Shown here: positions 1 to 6,632 of the stretch, piece after piece
How the letters are laid out: the number at the start of each line of letters is the position of its first letter
Position numbering within the stretch: the stretch's first letter is position 1
IMG/VR virus record: IMGVR_UViG_3300042321_003122
Coordinates: 1-20,233 of that record
Strand: one strand, 5' to 3'
From: a virus
Length of the DNA: 20,233 nucleotides
Translations under genes and position numbers: made by a program
Notes under the pieces: generated by a model
Told to the model about the DNA's origin: nothing
Databases searched by the model: none
The model's input: only the letters and a program-made list of their open reading frames with translations

Positions 1-2811
1 GGCTTCCATGATGTATGACTTCTTCTGCGATGGGGACATCTGTTGCCATTTTTCTGGTGTCATATCTCTATACTGTGGCTTAGCACCACCTTCAGGGAAT
101 CTTTCTTTAAGATAGTTGGTCAACTTGTTGCCACGTTTTGATATTGCTTTACCTATATCGGCGTCAATCTGTGCTTTTACATCATCAGGAGTTATTTTTG
201 CCAAGTTTGAATCATTCTCATTGACAACAAAACCTTGCTCTTTGCGAGCGATCGCATTTTTCAGATCTTTTTCAAATCTTTTGCTCAGTTCAAAAGATGC
301 TTGTTCTCTGACTAGGAGTTTGTTTGCCTGATCCAACTCTCTGATGTTATTTGCGCCTCCTTGGAAGAGTCTCCACTCTTCGTCGTATTGTGCTTTTCTT
401 CTGGCGATCTTTATGTTTGCCTGAACGCTACCGTCATTATTATCCCAGTAGTCTTCCATCACATCATCTAACGATTTACCACGAGCAATATCCTTGAGTG
501 CGTTATCCAAAGCATTGTGATGATCATTAAGCCGTGCCTGTTGCGCGGCACCATGATTGAATTTCAACTTGTCAAGTTCTGCAATCATTTTTGCTAACTC
601 AGTAGGGTTATTGATTGCCAGAAGTTTTTCTTCAACTTCTCTGTTCCTGTCTGCGTCAAACGCAGGTTTGAATTCAAGAGGTTTATAGGCTATTTCCGTG
701 GGGGCGTTCTCTGCTCCATTTTGTTTCTTCGGAGCGTCTGCATTTCCCTGAGGGGCTGGAGTTGGCTTCGTTGTCGGTTTAGTTTTTGGTTTGGTTTTAG
801 GTTTCGGTGAGGATTCAGGTGCAACATTTTGTAATGCCTGTTCAAAGAATTCATTTTCAAGAACGCGTCTGCGCCTATCCTGAGCATTAACAACAATCCT
901 ATTTAATGCATCTGCTCTTCTTTGACCAGTTGCGGCGCCATCTTGAATCAGTTCAACATCGCCGTCCATTCGGCTTTGAGCCTCACGAATTTCCTGTAAG
1001 TTTAGAGCAATTCGTTCTCTCAGATCTTCGGGCTCGCCAAAATCTCCATCAAGAATCCTGCGCCTAAAGAATCTTCTGACATCATTGATCGGTTCTTCTT
1101 CAGCGTCCCACTGTGCCCTCATCACCTCTCGTTCTTCTGCATCTAGATCGTCACCTATCGCAGGTATCCAACCTCGTACAAAATTGTCAAAAGCATCATT
1201 CTCTAGAAGAGGAACACCGAGTGGTGCAGGAGCGTTATTTGGGTTTATAGAAGGGCGTGACTCAAGCGCATATGCGACTTCCCGCCACCCATCGCGGTGA
1301 TCGGCGATAAGTGTTTTTACACGCGCCATATTAAAAAGAACGCCATCAATCTCTATATAGTCGTTGTCGTTAAGTTTTCCATCATCTATAGCCTGTTGTA
1401 GTTTCTCAATTCGTACATTCGCTGCATCAATACGCTGTTTCGCTTGACGCAACTTATCGCGCATCGCTTCGCTTCCAGATGGGAAGTTTTCGGAGTTGTT
1501 TATAACTTCAAGACGTTGTTCTTTAATAACTCTTTCTTCTAAGTAGTTAACATATTCTCTTGAATTTGCGTTTTTAAGTATTTTGTCAACATCAACTTTG
1601 CGACCTAACTTTTGGGCTCGTTGCCTCTTTTTCGCATCAGCAAGAACAGCCTGTTCCATTGCCACTCGGTTTTGTCGCAACTCTTCCGAACGCGCAGCAT
1701 TATCGCTATTACCGGGTTGTGGTTTTCTGCGTTTAGGTTCTGCTACGGCACGACGCTCTTCCGATTCAGCATCAAGTAGAGCACCAATGTCGTTCCTGTC
1801 AGGGTTTGCCCTAGGGCGACGAGGCTTAACGACTTTTGGTTCAACAACTGTGCGTGGAGGCTGAAGACGCCTTACCTCTTCTTCCAACTTAACTATTTTT
1901 TCTCGTTGACGCCTGATTGCTTGTGGCGCCGCACTGTTCTGTCGCATCATCTGCAACATGTCTCGTGCTTCGTTAAGATCACGCTCTGCTACTGCAAGCG
2001 GATCGGTCTCATCTGCTTGGCGTGTTGGTGCTTTAGGTTTCTTTGTTGCTTCAACTACGGCACGACGGCGACGGCGAGCAGGCGCTTCACCAGTTCTTGG
2101 TGCACCCGGCTGTTCAATTTCGCGTTGCATTCTTCGTTGTTCTGATTCACGAAGATTTCCTTCACCCCGTGGTCTCGCAGGTTGACGTCTACGGGCAGGG
2201 CGAGCAGGTGCTTCGCCTGTTCGTGGCGCACCGGGCTGTTCAATTTCGCGATCCATGCGTCGTTGTTCTGAATCTCTAACATTCGGTGCACGCCTTCTGC
2301 GCTGTTGGCGAGGTGCAGGTGTCAATTCCCTAGGTGCTTCAGGTGTATCAACTGATGGTGGTCGTGCAACAACAGTTCTCCTACGCGCACCACGAGGGCT
2401 TGGCGTTCCTCCGCCGTCTAATCTATCTGCGACACCACGCAAACCTTGCTCAAGACGACCAGCGCCACCGCCTTCAGGATTAAGTCTTGCAAGTATTCGG
2501 CGTTCACGACGAGCAATACGACGACCACGGCGAGCATCATCAACATTCTCCAAGCGTTGACCGATATCTGATATTTGATTAGCGATGCGTCGCGCCACTC
2601 CCCAACCACAAGACCGACCAAAACGATCGGTGATCTGTCCACCGTATCGTGTTCCTGTTGGGCATCGCCAGCCACCACGACGGTTGGTGCCGGGAATGGA
2701 AAGGCTTGGATCCCACATGGCGCGAACAGCCTTAACTTCGTAAGCAATCGTGGACGTGTTCTGTTCACTAAGAAACGATTTTGCTTTAAAGTCAACAATA
2801 TTCTGAAGCAT
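1..2811 (-). CDS. Tagged paralogue with Arg/Pro-rich linker and helical C-terminal half, partial (3' end off the window)
   Basis: The frame is open without a stop from the ATG at 2811 to the left edge, giving at least 937 codons. The first ~90 residues match the N-termini of the products at 3093-6182 and 6633-9383: an FKAKSFLSEQ-type start, then WDPSLSIPGTNRRGG, then the C50...C68 pair. Residues ~120-135 carry an LEQGLRGVADRLDGG motif shared with the paralogues. Residues ~140-350 are Arg/Pro-rich and include two copies of a REIEQPGAPRTGEAPAR repeat. Beyond that the protein is charged and helical, probably coiled coil (for example near residues 270-310 and 740-900). No kinase motif is visible in the part present, and the C-terminal domain is missing. 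The start overlaps the stop of the upstream 89-aa gene as TAATG, so coupling is likely. Function is unknown; a head-associated structural or packaged protein is inferred from the paralogues and the location. Confidence 0.85.
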   Translation of the reverse strand, partial: MLQNIVDFKAKSFLSEQNTSTIAYEVKAVRAMWDPSLSIPGTNRRGGWRCPTGTRYGGQITDRFGRSCGWGVARRIANQISDIGQRLENVDDARRGRRIARRERRILARLNPEGGGAGRLEQGLRGVADRLDGGGTPSPRGARRRTVVARPPSVDTPEAPRELTPAPRQQRRRRAPNVRDSEQRRMDREIEQPGAPRTGEAPARPARRRQPARPRGEGNLRESEQRRMQREIEQPGAPRTGEAPARRRRRAVVEATKKPKAPTRQADETDPLAVAERDLNEARDMLQMMRQNSAAPQAIRRQREKIVKLEEEVRRLQPPRTVVEPKVVKPRRPRANPDRNDIGALLDAESEERRAVAEPKRRKPQPGNSDNAARSEELRQNRVAMEQAVLADAKKRQRAQKLGRKVDVDKILKNANSREYVNYLEERVIKEQRLEVINNSENFPSGSEAMRDKLRQAKQRIDAANVRIEKLQQAIDDGKLNDNDYIEIDGVLFNMARVKTLIADHRDGWREVAYALESRPSINPNNAPAPLGVPLLENDAFDNFVRGWIPAIGDDLDAEEREVMRAQWDAEEEPINDVRRFFRRRILDGDFGEPEDLRERIALNLQEIREAQSRMDGDVELIQDGAATGQRRADALNRIVVNAQDRRRRVLENEFFEQALQNVAPESSPKPKTKPKTKPTTKPTPAPQGNADAPKKQNGAENAPTEIAYKPLEFKPAFDADRNREVEEKLLAINNPTELAKMIAELDKLKFNHGAAQQARLNDHHNALDNALKDIARGKSLDDVMEDYWDNNDGSVQANIKIARRKAQYDEEWRLFQGGANNIRELDQANKLLVREQASFELSKRFEKDLKNAIARKEQGFVVNENDSNLAKITPDDVKAQIDADIGKAISKRGNKLTNYLKERFPEGGAKPQYRDMTPEKWQQMSPSQKKSYIMEA
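2084..2148 (-). repeat. Linker repeat, copy 2 (PGAPRTGE unit)
   Basis: This 65-bp unit lies in frame inside the left-edge gene and encodes ESEQRRMQREIEQPGAPRTG plus a short tail. It is nearly identical in protein to the unit at 2210-2274, which lies exactly 126 bp (42 codons) away. A related ERRRMERELVEPGAPRTGE unit occurs once in the linker of the gene at 6633-9383. It marks the linker as a repeat-expanded, probably disordered segment. Confidence 0.8.
2210..2274 (-). repeat. Linker repeat, copy 1 (PGAPRTGE unit)
   Basis: First copy in reading direction of the 65-bp in-frame unit described for 2084-2148. It encodes DSEQRRMDREIEQPGAPR and a short tail. The two copies differ mostly at third codon positions, so selection seems to act on the peptide. 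Confidence 0.8.
2552..2742 (-). repeat. 191-bp tag block, copy in left-edge gene
   Basis: This block encodes the shared tag region from the VRAMWDPS segment through the Cys pair to the IGQRLE helix. It aligns without gaps to 5590-5780 and 9124-9314. Runs such as gccgggaatgga and cttggatccca are shared with the 5590-5780 copy, which suggests fairly recent duplication or gene conversion. Confidence 0.85.
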
Positions 2812-3080
2812 TATTCGCTGAATTTCGCTTTCATCATATCCAAGTTTTCTTGCGAGTATGGAATTGTCTCATATTCAAAGTTCTGCGCAGATGTAATCCA
2901 ATATCCAACTGGATCATCCATCGTCCCATTCTTGACGAATTGGCTGTAACTACTTTCTGGATCATCAATAAGTTTTTTGATTGACTCTGCTGTATCGCCA
3001 GAGCCGAACACTTCAACATTTTTACCGTCGCACGAAATGCCAAAACCAAAGTTTGAAATTACCCCAATAAGTTTTTTCAT
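2811..3080 (-). CDS. Small protein of unknown function, 89 aa, upstream of tagged paralogue
   Basis: The product starts MKKLIGVISNFGFGISCDGK and is soluble, slightly acidic, with alternating hydrophobic residues that suggest beta strands in the first third and helices near the C-terminus. I prefer the ATG at 3080 to the in-frame ATG at 3086 because an AAGGG ribosome-binding site (3090-3094) then sits 9 nt upstream; from 3086 it would be only 3 nt away. The stop overlaps the next gene's start as TAATG. Similar-sized proteins precede other large genes here (6321-6611, 11092-11409), and the gene at 3093-6182 carries a comparable segment fused to its front. That pairing suggests a partner protein, but I recognise no family. 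Confidence 0.75.
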   Translation of the reverse strand: MKKLIGVISNFGFGISCDGKNVEVFGSGDTAESIKKLIDDPESSYSQFVKNGTMDDPVGYWITSAQNFEYETIPYSQENLDMMKAKFSE

Positions 3081-3092
3081 AATCATTTTCCC

Positions 3093-6000
3093 TTAATTAG
3101 TTATTTTCTGCATCAGAAGATCAAGATATTCAGGGGATGCGAATTGGTCAAGATTGTAGACAAGATCCGCCATTCTGTCATCCTTCGCATCAATGTCTAA
3201 AGCGTCATACGCTTGGTTCATTTCGTTTACGCGACGCAAACCTACACGCATATTTTCTGCCGCCAACGCTATGTCCGCCTGTAGTTCAGCACGAATCGCA
3301 TTTATCTCGCGAGTTCTTGCTGCCCCAACTTTCCCGTTAAGGCGTTTTGTATATCCACCCCATGACGCTTGATCCATCATCAGCCTAGACAAATACTGCA
3401 TTTGTTCCGAAGCGCTCTTTCTACCAAATAGAGCGCGACCAAAATCCAATGGGATAGCGCCGTTGCCTTTGATCTGGTCGCCATTGCCGTTATGCCTGTC
3501 GGCAACATTCATGATTGCATTCAAAGCACCATTGAAGAAGCGAGACTTTGCATCAGTGACGTTGCCCGGACTGTAACGACCCGCAACTTTTCCTTCTGCG
3601 TTATTGACAAAAATGTCCATTAACAAAAATGGGTTATTGTTGCTTCCTTTGACAAGCCTTGGTGCACCATTTGCAAAACCAATTTGTTTAGCGAGAATGT
3701 TGCCGATTAGTTCTGCATGCTGAGATACCTTTTTCCCGTTTCGCATGCCCTCCCAATCTCTATCTGGTTTCTTCAAAAAATATCCGCGACCCCATTTGGC
3801 TGGATCGTCAGATAGGTGAAAGTAATAGAGTGGAGAAGTAATACCGCTACTAGCAGGAACTTCAATAAATTCTATATTTTTGTCCTTCAATGCCTTGATA
3901 AGTTTTTTTGTATCTTCATCAATTGCTGGTGGTGCTTCATTGAGCGATCTGCGAAAATTCGTAGACAAACGCTTCATGATTTGAAAAACTTCTGCGTCGT
4001 CAGCGGATGGAAAAACAGATCGGACAGCATCAACAACATTTGGGCTCATCGCACCACGATCCTTGTGTGTGCGCTTTTGTATTACGTCTAAAAGAAATTC
4101 GTCAGGGATATCTGCAAGCGATCCCCTGTACCTTCTTGCGTCTGCAAGGGTGTTTATCCCCTTGTTCCCAACACGAACTGCGACAAACTTTCCATCGTCT
4201 GGCTGTAGTTTAGGTAATTCTGTGTAGTGGTTGTCCACAAGATTGTTCATTTTTAATTGTGGGGCATTTCTCCCGCGCTGTCGTGCTGGTGCTCGTGGCG
4301 GTGATACAACATTTTCGCCAGATTCAGACGCAAAATCTGGCTCCGCACTACTCCCACCAGCAATTCCATAAATATATTCCGCAAAGTTATTTATGTCTCG
4401 TTTGGTGTTAGGACCGCCATACCCCATTTCAAAACTATTGCCATATGGTTCTTGAAGAACAAATTTTTCCAGTTTCCCATCAGCATTAAAAGTTGCTGTC
4501 AATTTGTAGCCATTGCGTTCCCAAGTGCCATCAGTATTTTTTTTCCATTTTGAACTAAGTTCAATTTGTGGTTTATCAACTGCGTTTGGTTTTGCGGCAG
4601 GACGACGAGCAGGTCGTGCTGGAAAGTTGATATTACGACCTAAGTCTCTTTGTGCCTGTGCCCATCTAGTGAACGAAATTGCCGAGTTATTGCGACGTTC
4701 TTCCATGGCAACATAATCTTTGTATTCATTCCAAAGTTCGTCGCTAACTCCAGCAGGACGGCGCTTAGCGCCACGACGACGAACAGGTTTTGCAGGTGCT
4801 GGTTCGGGAACATCATTTGCTGTTGGTTTGCGTGATGCGCTGCGACCAGCACCCTGTGCTGTTGCTTGCCGACGGCGACGACGGTTATTTTGTGGGCGAC
4901 GATTACGAGGCGCTGGTGGTTCAAAATCCAGTGGTGCTGAACGACCGTGTGCATCTTTCCAAGCATCGCGAAGATTGTTTTTGTTGATCTCGTACCATTC
5001 ACGGCGAGTCAACATTCCTGCGTTTCCGCCACCTTCGCGAATTTCTCGTACCCGTTTAGCGTATTCACCATATTTTCGTAATACATACGGTTTGAAATCT
5101 TCTGTTTCACTAGCGTCGGAAGCATCTCTTGCGGTGAGAACATCAACATTTGCTGGTTGTGGCGCAACGCGCGGGCGTGCCTGCGGTCGTGGCTGTGGGC
5201 GTCGTTGTCCTGCTGGTGCTGGTCGGCGTGCAGGACGAGGTTTTGGTGTTGGTGTAGGCGCTGTTTCTGGTAGTACATCGCGACGACGGTTCCTTGGCAC
5301 TCGTGCAGATGGTGCTTCTATTTCAGGACTCGCTTGTCTGTTCGGAACCCTACGTTGTCCGACTAGACCGCGTGCGACGTTTCGCCAACCGCCGTCAATG
5401 CCATCTGTTTCTGCAACTGCGCCACGACCTACTCGTGGTTTTGATGCATCTCCGCCATCTAGACGATCAGCGATACCTCTTAGTCCGCCTTCAACCCGAC
5501 CAGTTTCTGCAACTCCGCCAAGCCTTCTCATCATTCGTGCGTTACGGCGATCAAGACGACGCTTCCGTTTGTCATCATCTCGTTGTTCTAAGCGTTCGCC
5601 AATGTCAGCGATTTGGTTTGCAATTCGTCGCGCAACTCCCCATCCGCACGAACGACCAAAACGATCTGTTATTTGTCCGCCGTATCTTGTACCAACAGGG
5701 CATCGGAAACCTCCACGGCGGTTCGTGCCGGGAATGGAGAGGCTTGGATCCCAAACTGCACGAACACCTTTGATTTCAAAATGTGCTGATGAACGAGTTT
5801 GGTCGGAAATAAAAGAAGATGCTTTAAAAGTTAAAACATTTTTGAACTCTGCATCAGAAAACTCTGATAGCAAAACTTCTGAAATAGATAAGACTGGCAG
5901 GTTCTTTAATTCAATTGGCTCGCTTTGAATTTCGGTAAGTGAAGCAACTTTTTTCTGAACTGCTGTACCAGATGGGCTCGGACCTTCAATGATTTTGGAT

Positions 6001-6182
6001 GCGTCCATAGACTGAACAAGTTCAGGTTTGGTGATTGGGGTTTTGGCATATTCTTCGCGAAGTATCCCAACAAGTTCCTTGGCGTCTTCCGTCATTGGCT
6101 TGAATGTGGATCCCTCAGGGGTCGTTGAAACAACCATAAATGGGGTGTTGTCACGGTTCTTGATAATGAAAACTAGGTTCAT
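3093..6182 (-). CDS. Tagged protein with C-terminal PI3/4-kinase/HipA-like kinase domain, 1029 aa
   Basis: Residues 1-~112 are an extension absent from the paralogues (starts MNLVFIIKNRDNTPFMVV). Residues 113-200 are the shared tag region (FKNVLTFKASSFISDQ, WDPSLSIPGTNRRGG, Cys161 and Cys179). Residues 222-275 hold two copies of a GVAETxxxxGGxRxxAxxL unit. Residues ~277-535 are Arg/Pro-rich and probably disordered, interrupted by short helical segments. Residues ~540-610 may form a small beta-rich domain. A pre-kinase motif GSLADIPDEFLLDVI lies at 687-701. The kinase-like domain follows: YFLKK (Lys804/805), HAEL (Glu824), ADRHNGN (Asp895-Asn900) and PLDFG (Asp913), with a helical tail. These motifs match the ATP- and metal-binding residues of PI3/4-kinase and HipA-type folds. 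Substrate is unknown. The start has only a weak GGAAAG site (6189-6194). Confidence 0.88.
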   Translation of the reverse strand: MNLVFIIKNRDNTPFMVVSTTPEGSTFKPMTEDAKELVGILREEYAKTPITKPELVQSMDASKIIEGPSPSGTAVQKKVASLTEIQSEPIELKNLPVLSISEVLLSEFSDAEFKNVLTFKASSFISDQTRSSAHFEIKGVRAVWDPSLSIPGTNRRGGFRCPVGTRYGGQITDRFGRSCGWGVARRIANQIADIGERLEQRDDDKRKRRLDRRNARMMRRLGGVAETGRVEGGLRGIADRLDGGDASKPRVGRGAVAETDGIDGGWRNVARGLVGQRRVPNRQASPEIEAPSARVPRNRRRDVLPETAPTPTPKPRPARRPAPAGQRRPQPRPQARPRVAPQPANVDVLTARDASDASETEDFKPYVLRKYGEYAKRVREIREGGGNAGMLTRREWYEINKNNLRDAWKDAHGRSAPLDFEPPAPRNRRPQNNRRRRRQATAQGAGRSASRKPTANDVPEPAPAKPVRRRGAKRRPAGVSDELWNEYKDYVAMEERRNNSAISFTRWAQAQRDLGRNINFPARPARRPAAKPNAVDKPQIELSSKWKKNTDGTWERNGYKLTATFNADGKLEKFVLQEPYGNSFEMGYGGPNTKRDINNFAEYIYGIAGGSSAEPDFASESGENVVSPPRAPARQRGRNAPQLKMNNLVDNHYTELPKLQPDDGKFVAVRVGNKGINTLADARRYRGSLADIPDEFLLDVIQKRTHKDRGAMSPNVVDAVRSVFPSADDAEVFQIMKRLSTNFRRSLNEAPPAIDEDTKKLIKALKDKNIEFIEVPASSGITSPLYYFHLSDDPAKWGRGYFLKKPDRDWEGMRNGKKVSQHAELIGNILAKQIGFANGAPRLVKGSNNNPFLLMDIFVNNAEGKVAGRYSPGNVTDAKSRFFNGALNAIMNVADRHNGNGDQIKGNGAIPLDFGRALFGRKSASEQMQYLSRLMMDQASWGGYTKRLNGKVGAARTREINAIRAELQADIALAAENMRVGLRRVNEMNQAYDALDIDAKDDRMADLVYNLDQFASPEYLDLLMQKITN
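5358..5426 (-). repeat. Internal 23-residue repeat, copy 2
   Basis: Encodes residues 253-275 of the 1029-aa protein (GRGAVAETDGIDGGWRNVAR and three more). It aligns with residues 222-244, encoded at 5451-5519. The unit resembles the single LEQGLRGVADRLDGG-like motif that follows the tag in the two closest paralogues, so this gene appears to have duplicated it. Confidence 0.6.
5451..5519 (-). repeat. Internal 23-residue repeat, copy 1
   Basis: Encodes residues 222-244 (GGVAETGRVEGGLRGIADRL plus DGG). It is the partner of 5358-5426 at a 93-bp (31-codon) offset, and both share the string gtttctgcaact. Confidence 0.6.
5590..5780 (-). repeat. 191-bp tag block, copy in the 1029-aa kinase-like gene
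   Basis: Aligns without gaps to 2552-2742 and 9124-9314. It encodes the IKGVRAVWDPS segment through the Cys pair to GERLE. In this gene the block lies ~400 bp inside the reading frame, whereas in the two other genes it starts ~70 bp after the start codon. Confidence 0.85.
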
Positions 6183-6320
6183 TGTTTACTTTCCACATTT
6201 GTGAAGGCATTGAGCAAGCCCTGAAAGTCTTGCGTCGCAATATCGCTACCGTAAAATGGTATCACTAACAAGGTGGCGCTAATTTAAAGGCACCAACAAA
6301 TAAAATAGTGTGTAAATATA
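6183..6320. other. Largest gap in the left half of the gene string (138 bp), no gene seen
   Basis: No reading frame of useful length was found. It contains a short imperfect hairpin (TACC 6247-6250 with GGTA 6258-6261) and an imperfect pair GGTGGC (6272-6277)/GGCACC (6289-6294). No convincing -35/-10 pair was found on the - strand. It could hold a secondary promoter for the downstream genes, but that is unsupported. Confidence 0.4.
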
Positions 6321-6611
6321 TTACTTGGAATTTTTTCGCATTTCTTTTACAAGTGAATCAACAAGTTCCTCTGAAGCACCCTCGGTGATTTTTGGCTCGT
6401 CTACGTCTTCGCTCATGATATTTCCAATACCCATATACCCGACTCCTGTTCTTGGGTCATCAAAGATATTCTTGCTTTTAGGAGAGTAGTCCTTTTCGGT
6501 CTCTATTTCGCCATTTCGGAAGTACCAAGAAAATTGTCCCTTTTCTTTGGCGACGACGAGCATCTCTAGTTTGCCATTTCGTCTTGCTTCGTAAGTAATT
6601 GGGAAAGCCAT
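6321..6611 (-). CDS. Small protein of unknown function, 96 aa
   Basis: The product starts MAFPITYEARRNGKLEMLVV and is predicted soluble: strand-rich first half, and a charged helical C-terminus with an EELVDSLVKEMRKNSK-like tail. The ATG at 6611 is chosen over an upstream in-frame TTG (6629) because an AGGA site (6621-6624) lies 9 nt before it. It begins 21 nt after the stop of the kinase-like gene at 6633-9383. It belongs to the set of ~90-105-residue proteins interleaved with the large tagged genes. It shares a DDP...VGY pattern with the 89-aa protein at 2811-3080, which is too little to claim homology. No known family is recognised. Confidence 0.75.
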   Translation of the reverse strand: MAFPITYEARRNGKLEMLVVAKEKGQFSWYFRNGEIETEKDYSPKSKNIFDDPRTGVGYMGIGNIMSEDVDEPKITEGASEELVDSLVKEMRKNSK

Positions 6612-6632
6612 AATCTGTAATCCTATCAACTT

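Noticed and set aside
2084-2274. Two spaced repeats considered as a CRISPR-like or tandem regulatory array
   Set aside because: Only two copies occur, in frame within a coding region and encoding the same peptide, so they are a protein repeat.
2418-2798. A 126-codon - strand frame overlapping the tag of the left-edge gene
   Set aside because: It runs in another frame across the tag block; the frame encoding the WDPSLSIPG and Cys-pair motifs is conserved in two other genes, so this one is a shadow.
4720-5928. A 402-codon + strand reading frame opposite the 1029-aa kinase-like gene
   Set aside because: Its product is Arg/Ser/Pro-rich with no domain, and it lies opposite the Arg/Pro-rich linker and tag. 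Such linkers have few stops on the opposite strand. The - strand frame carries clear conserved motifs.
6183-6320. Possible promoter or terminator in the 138-bp gap
   Set aside because: The hairpins are short and imperfect without a U-run, and no -35/-10 pair near consensus was found on the - strand.
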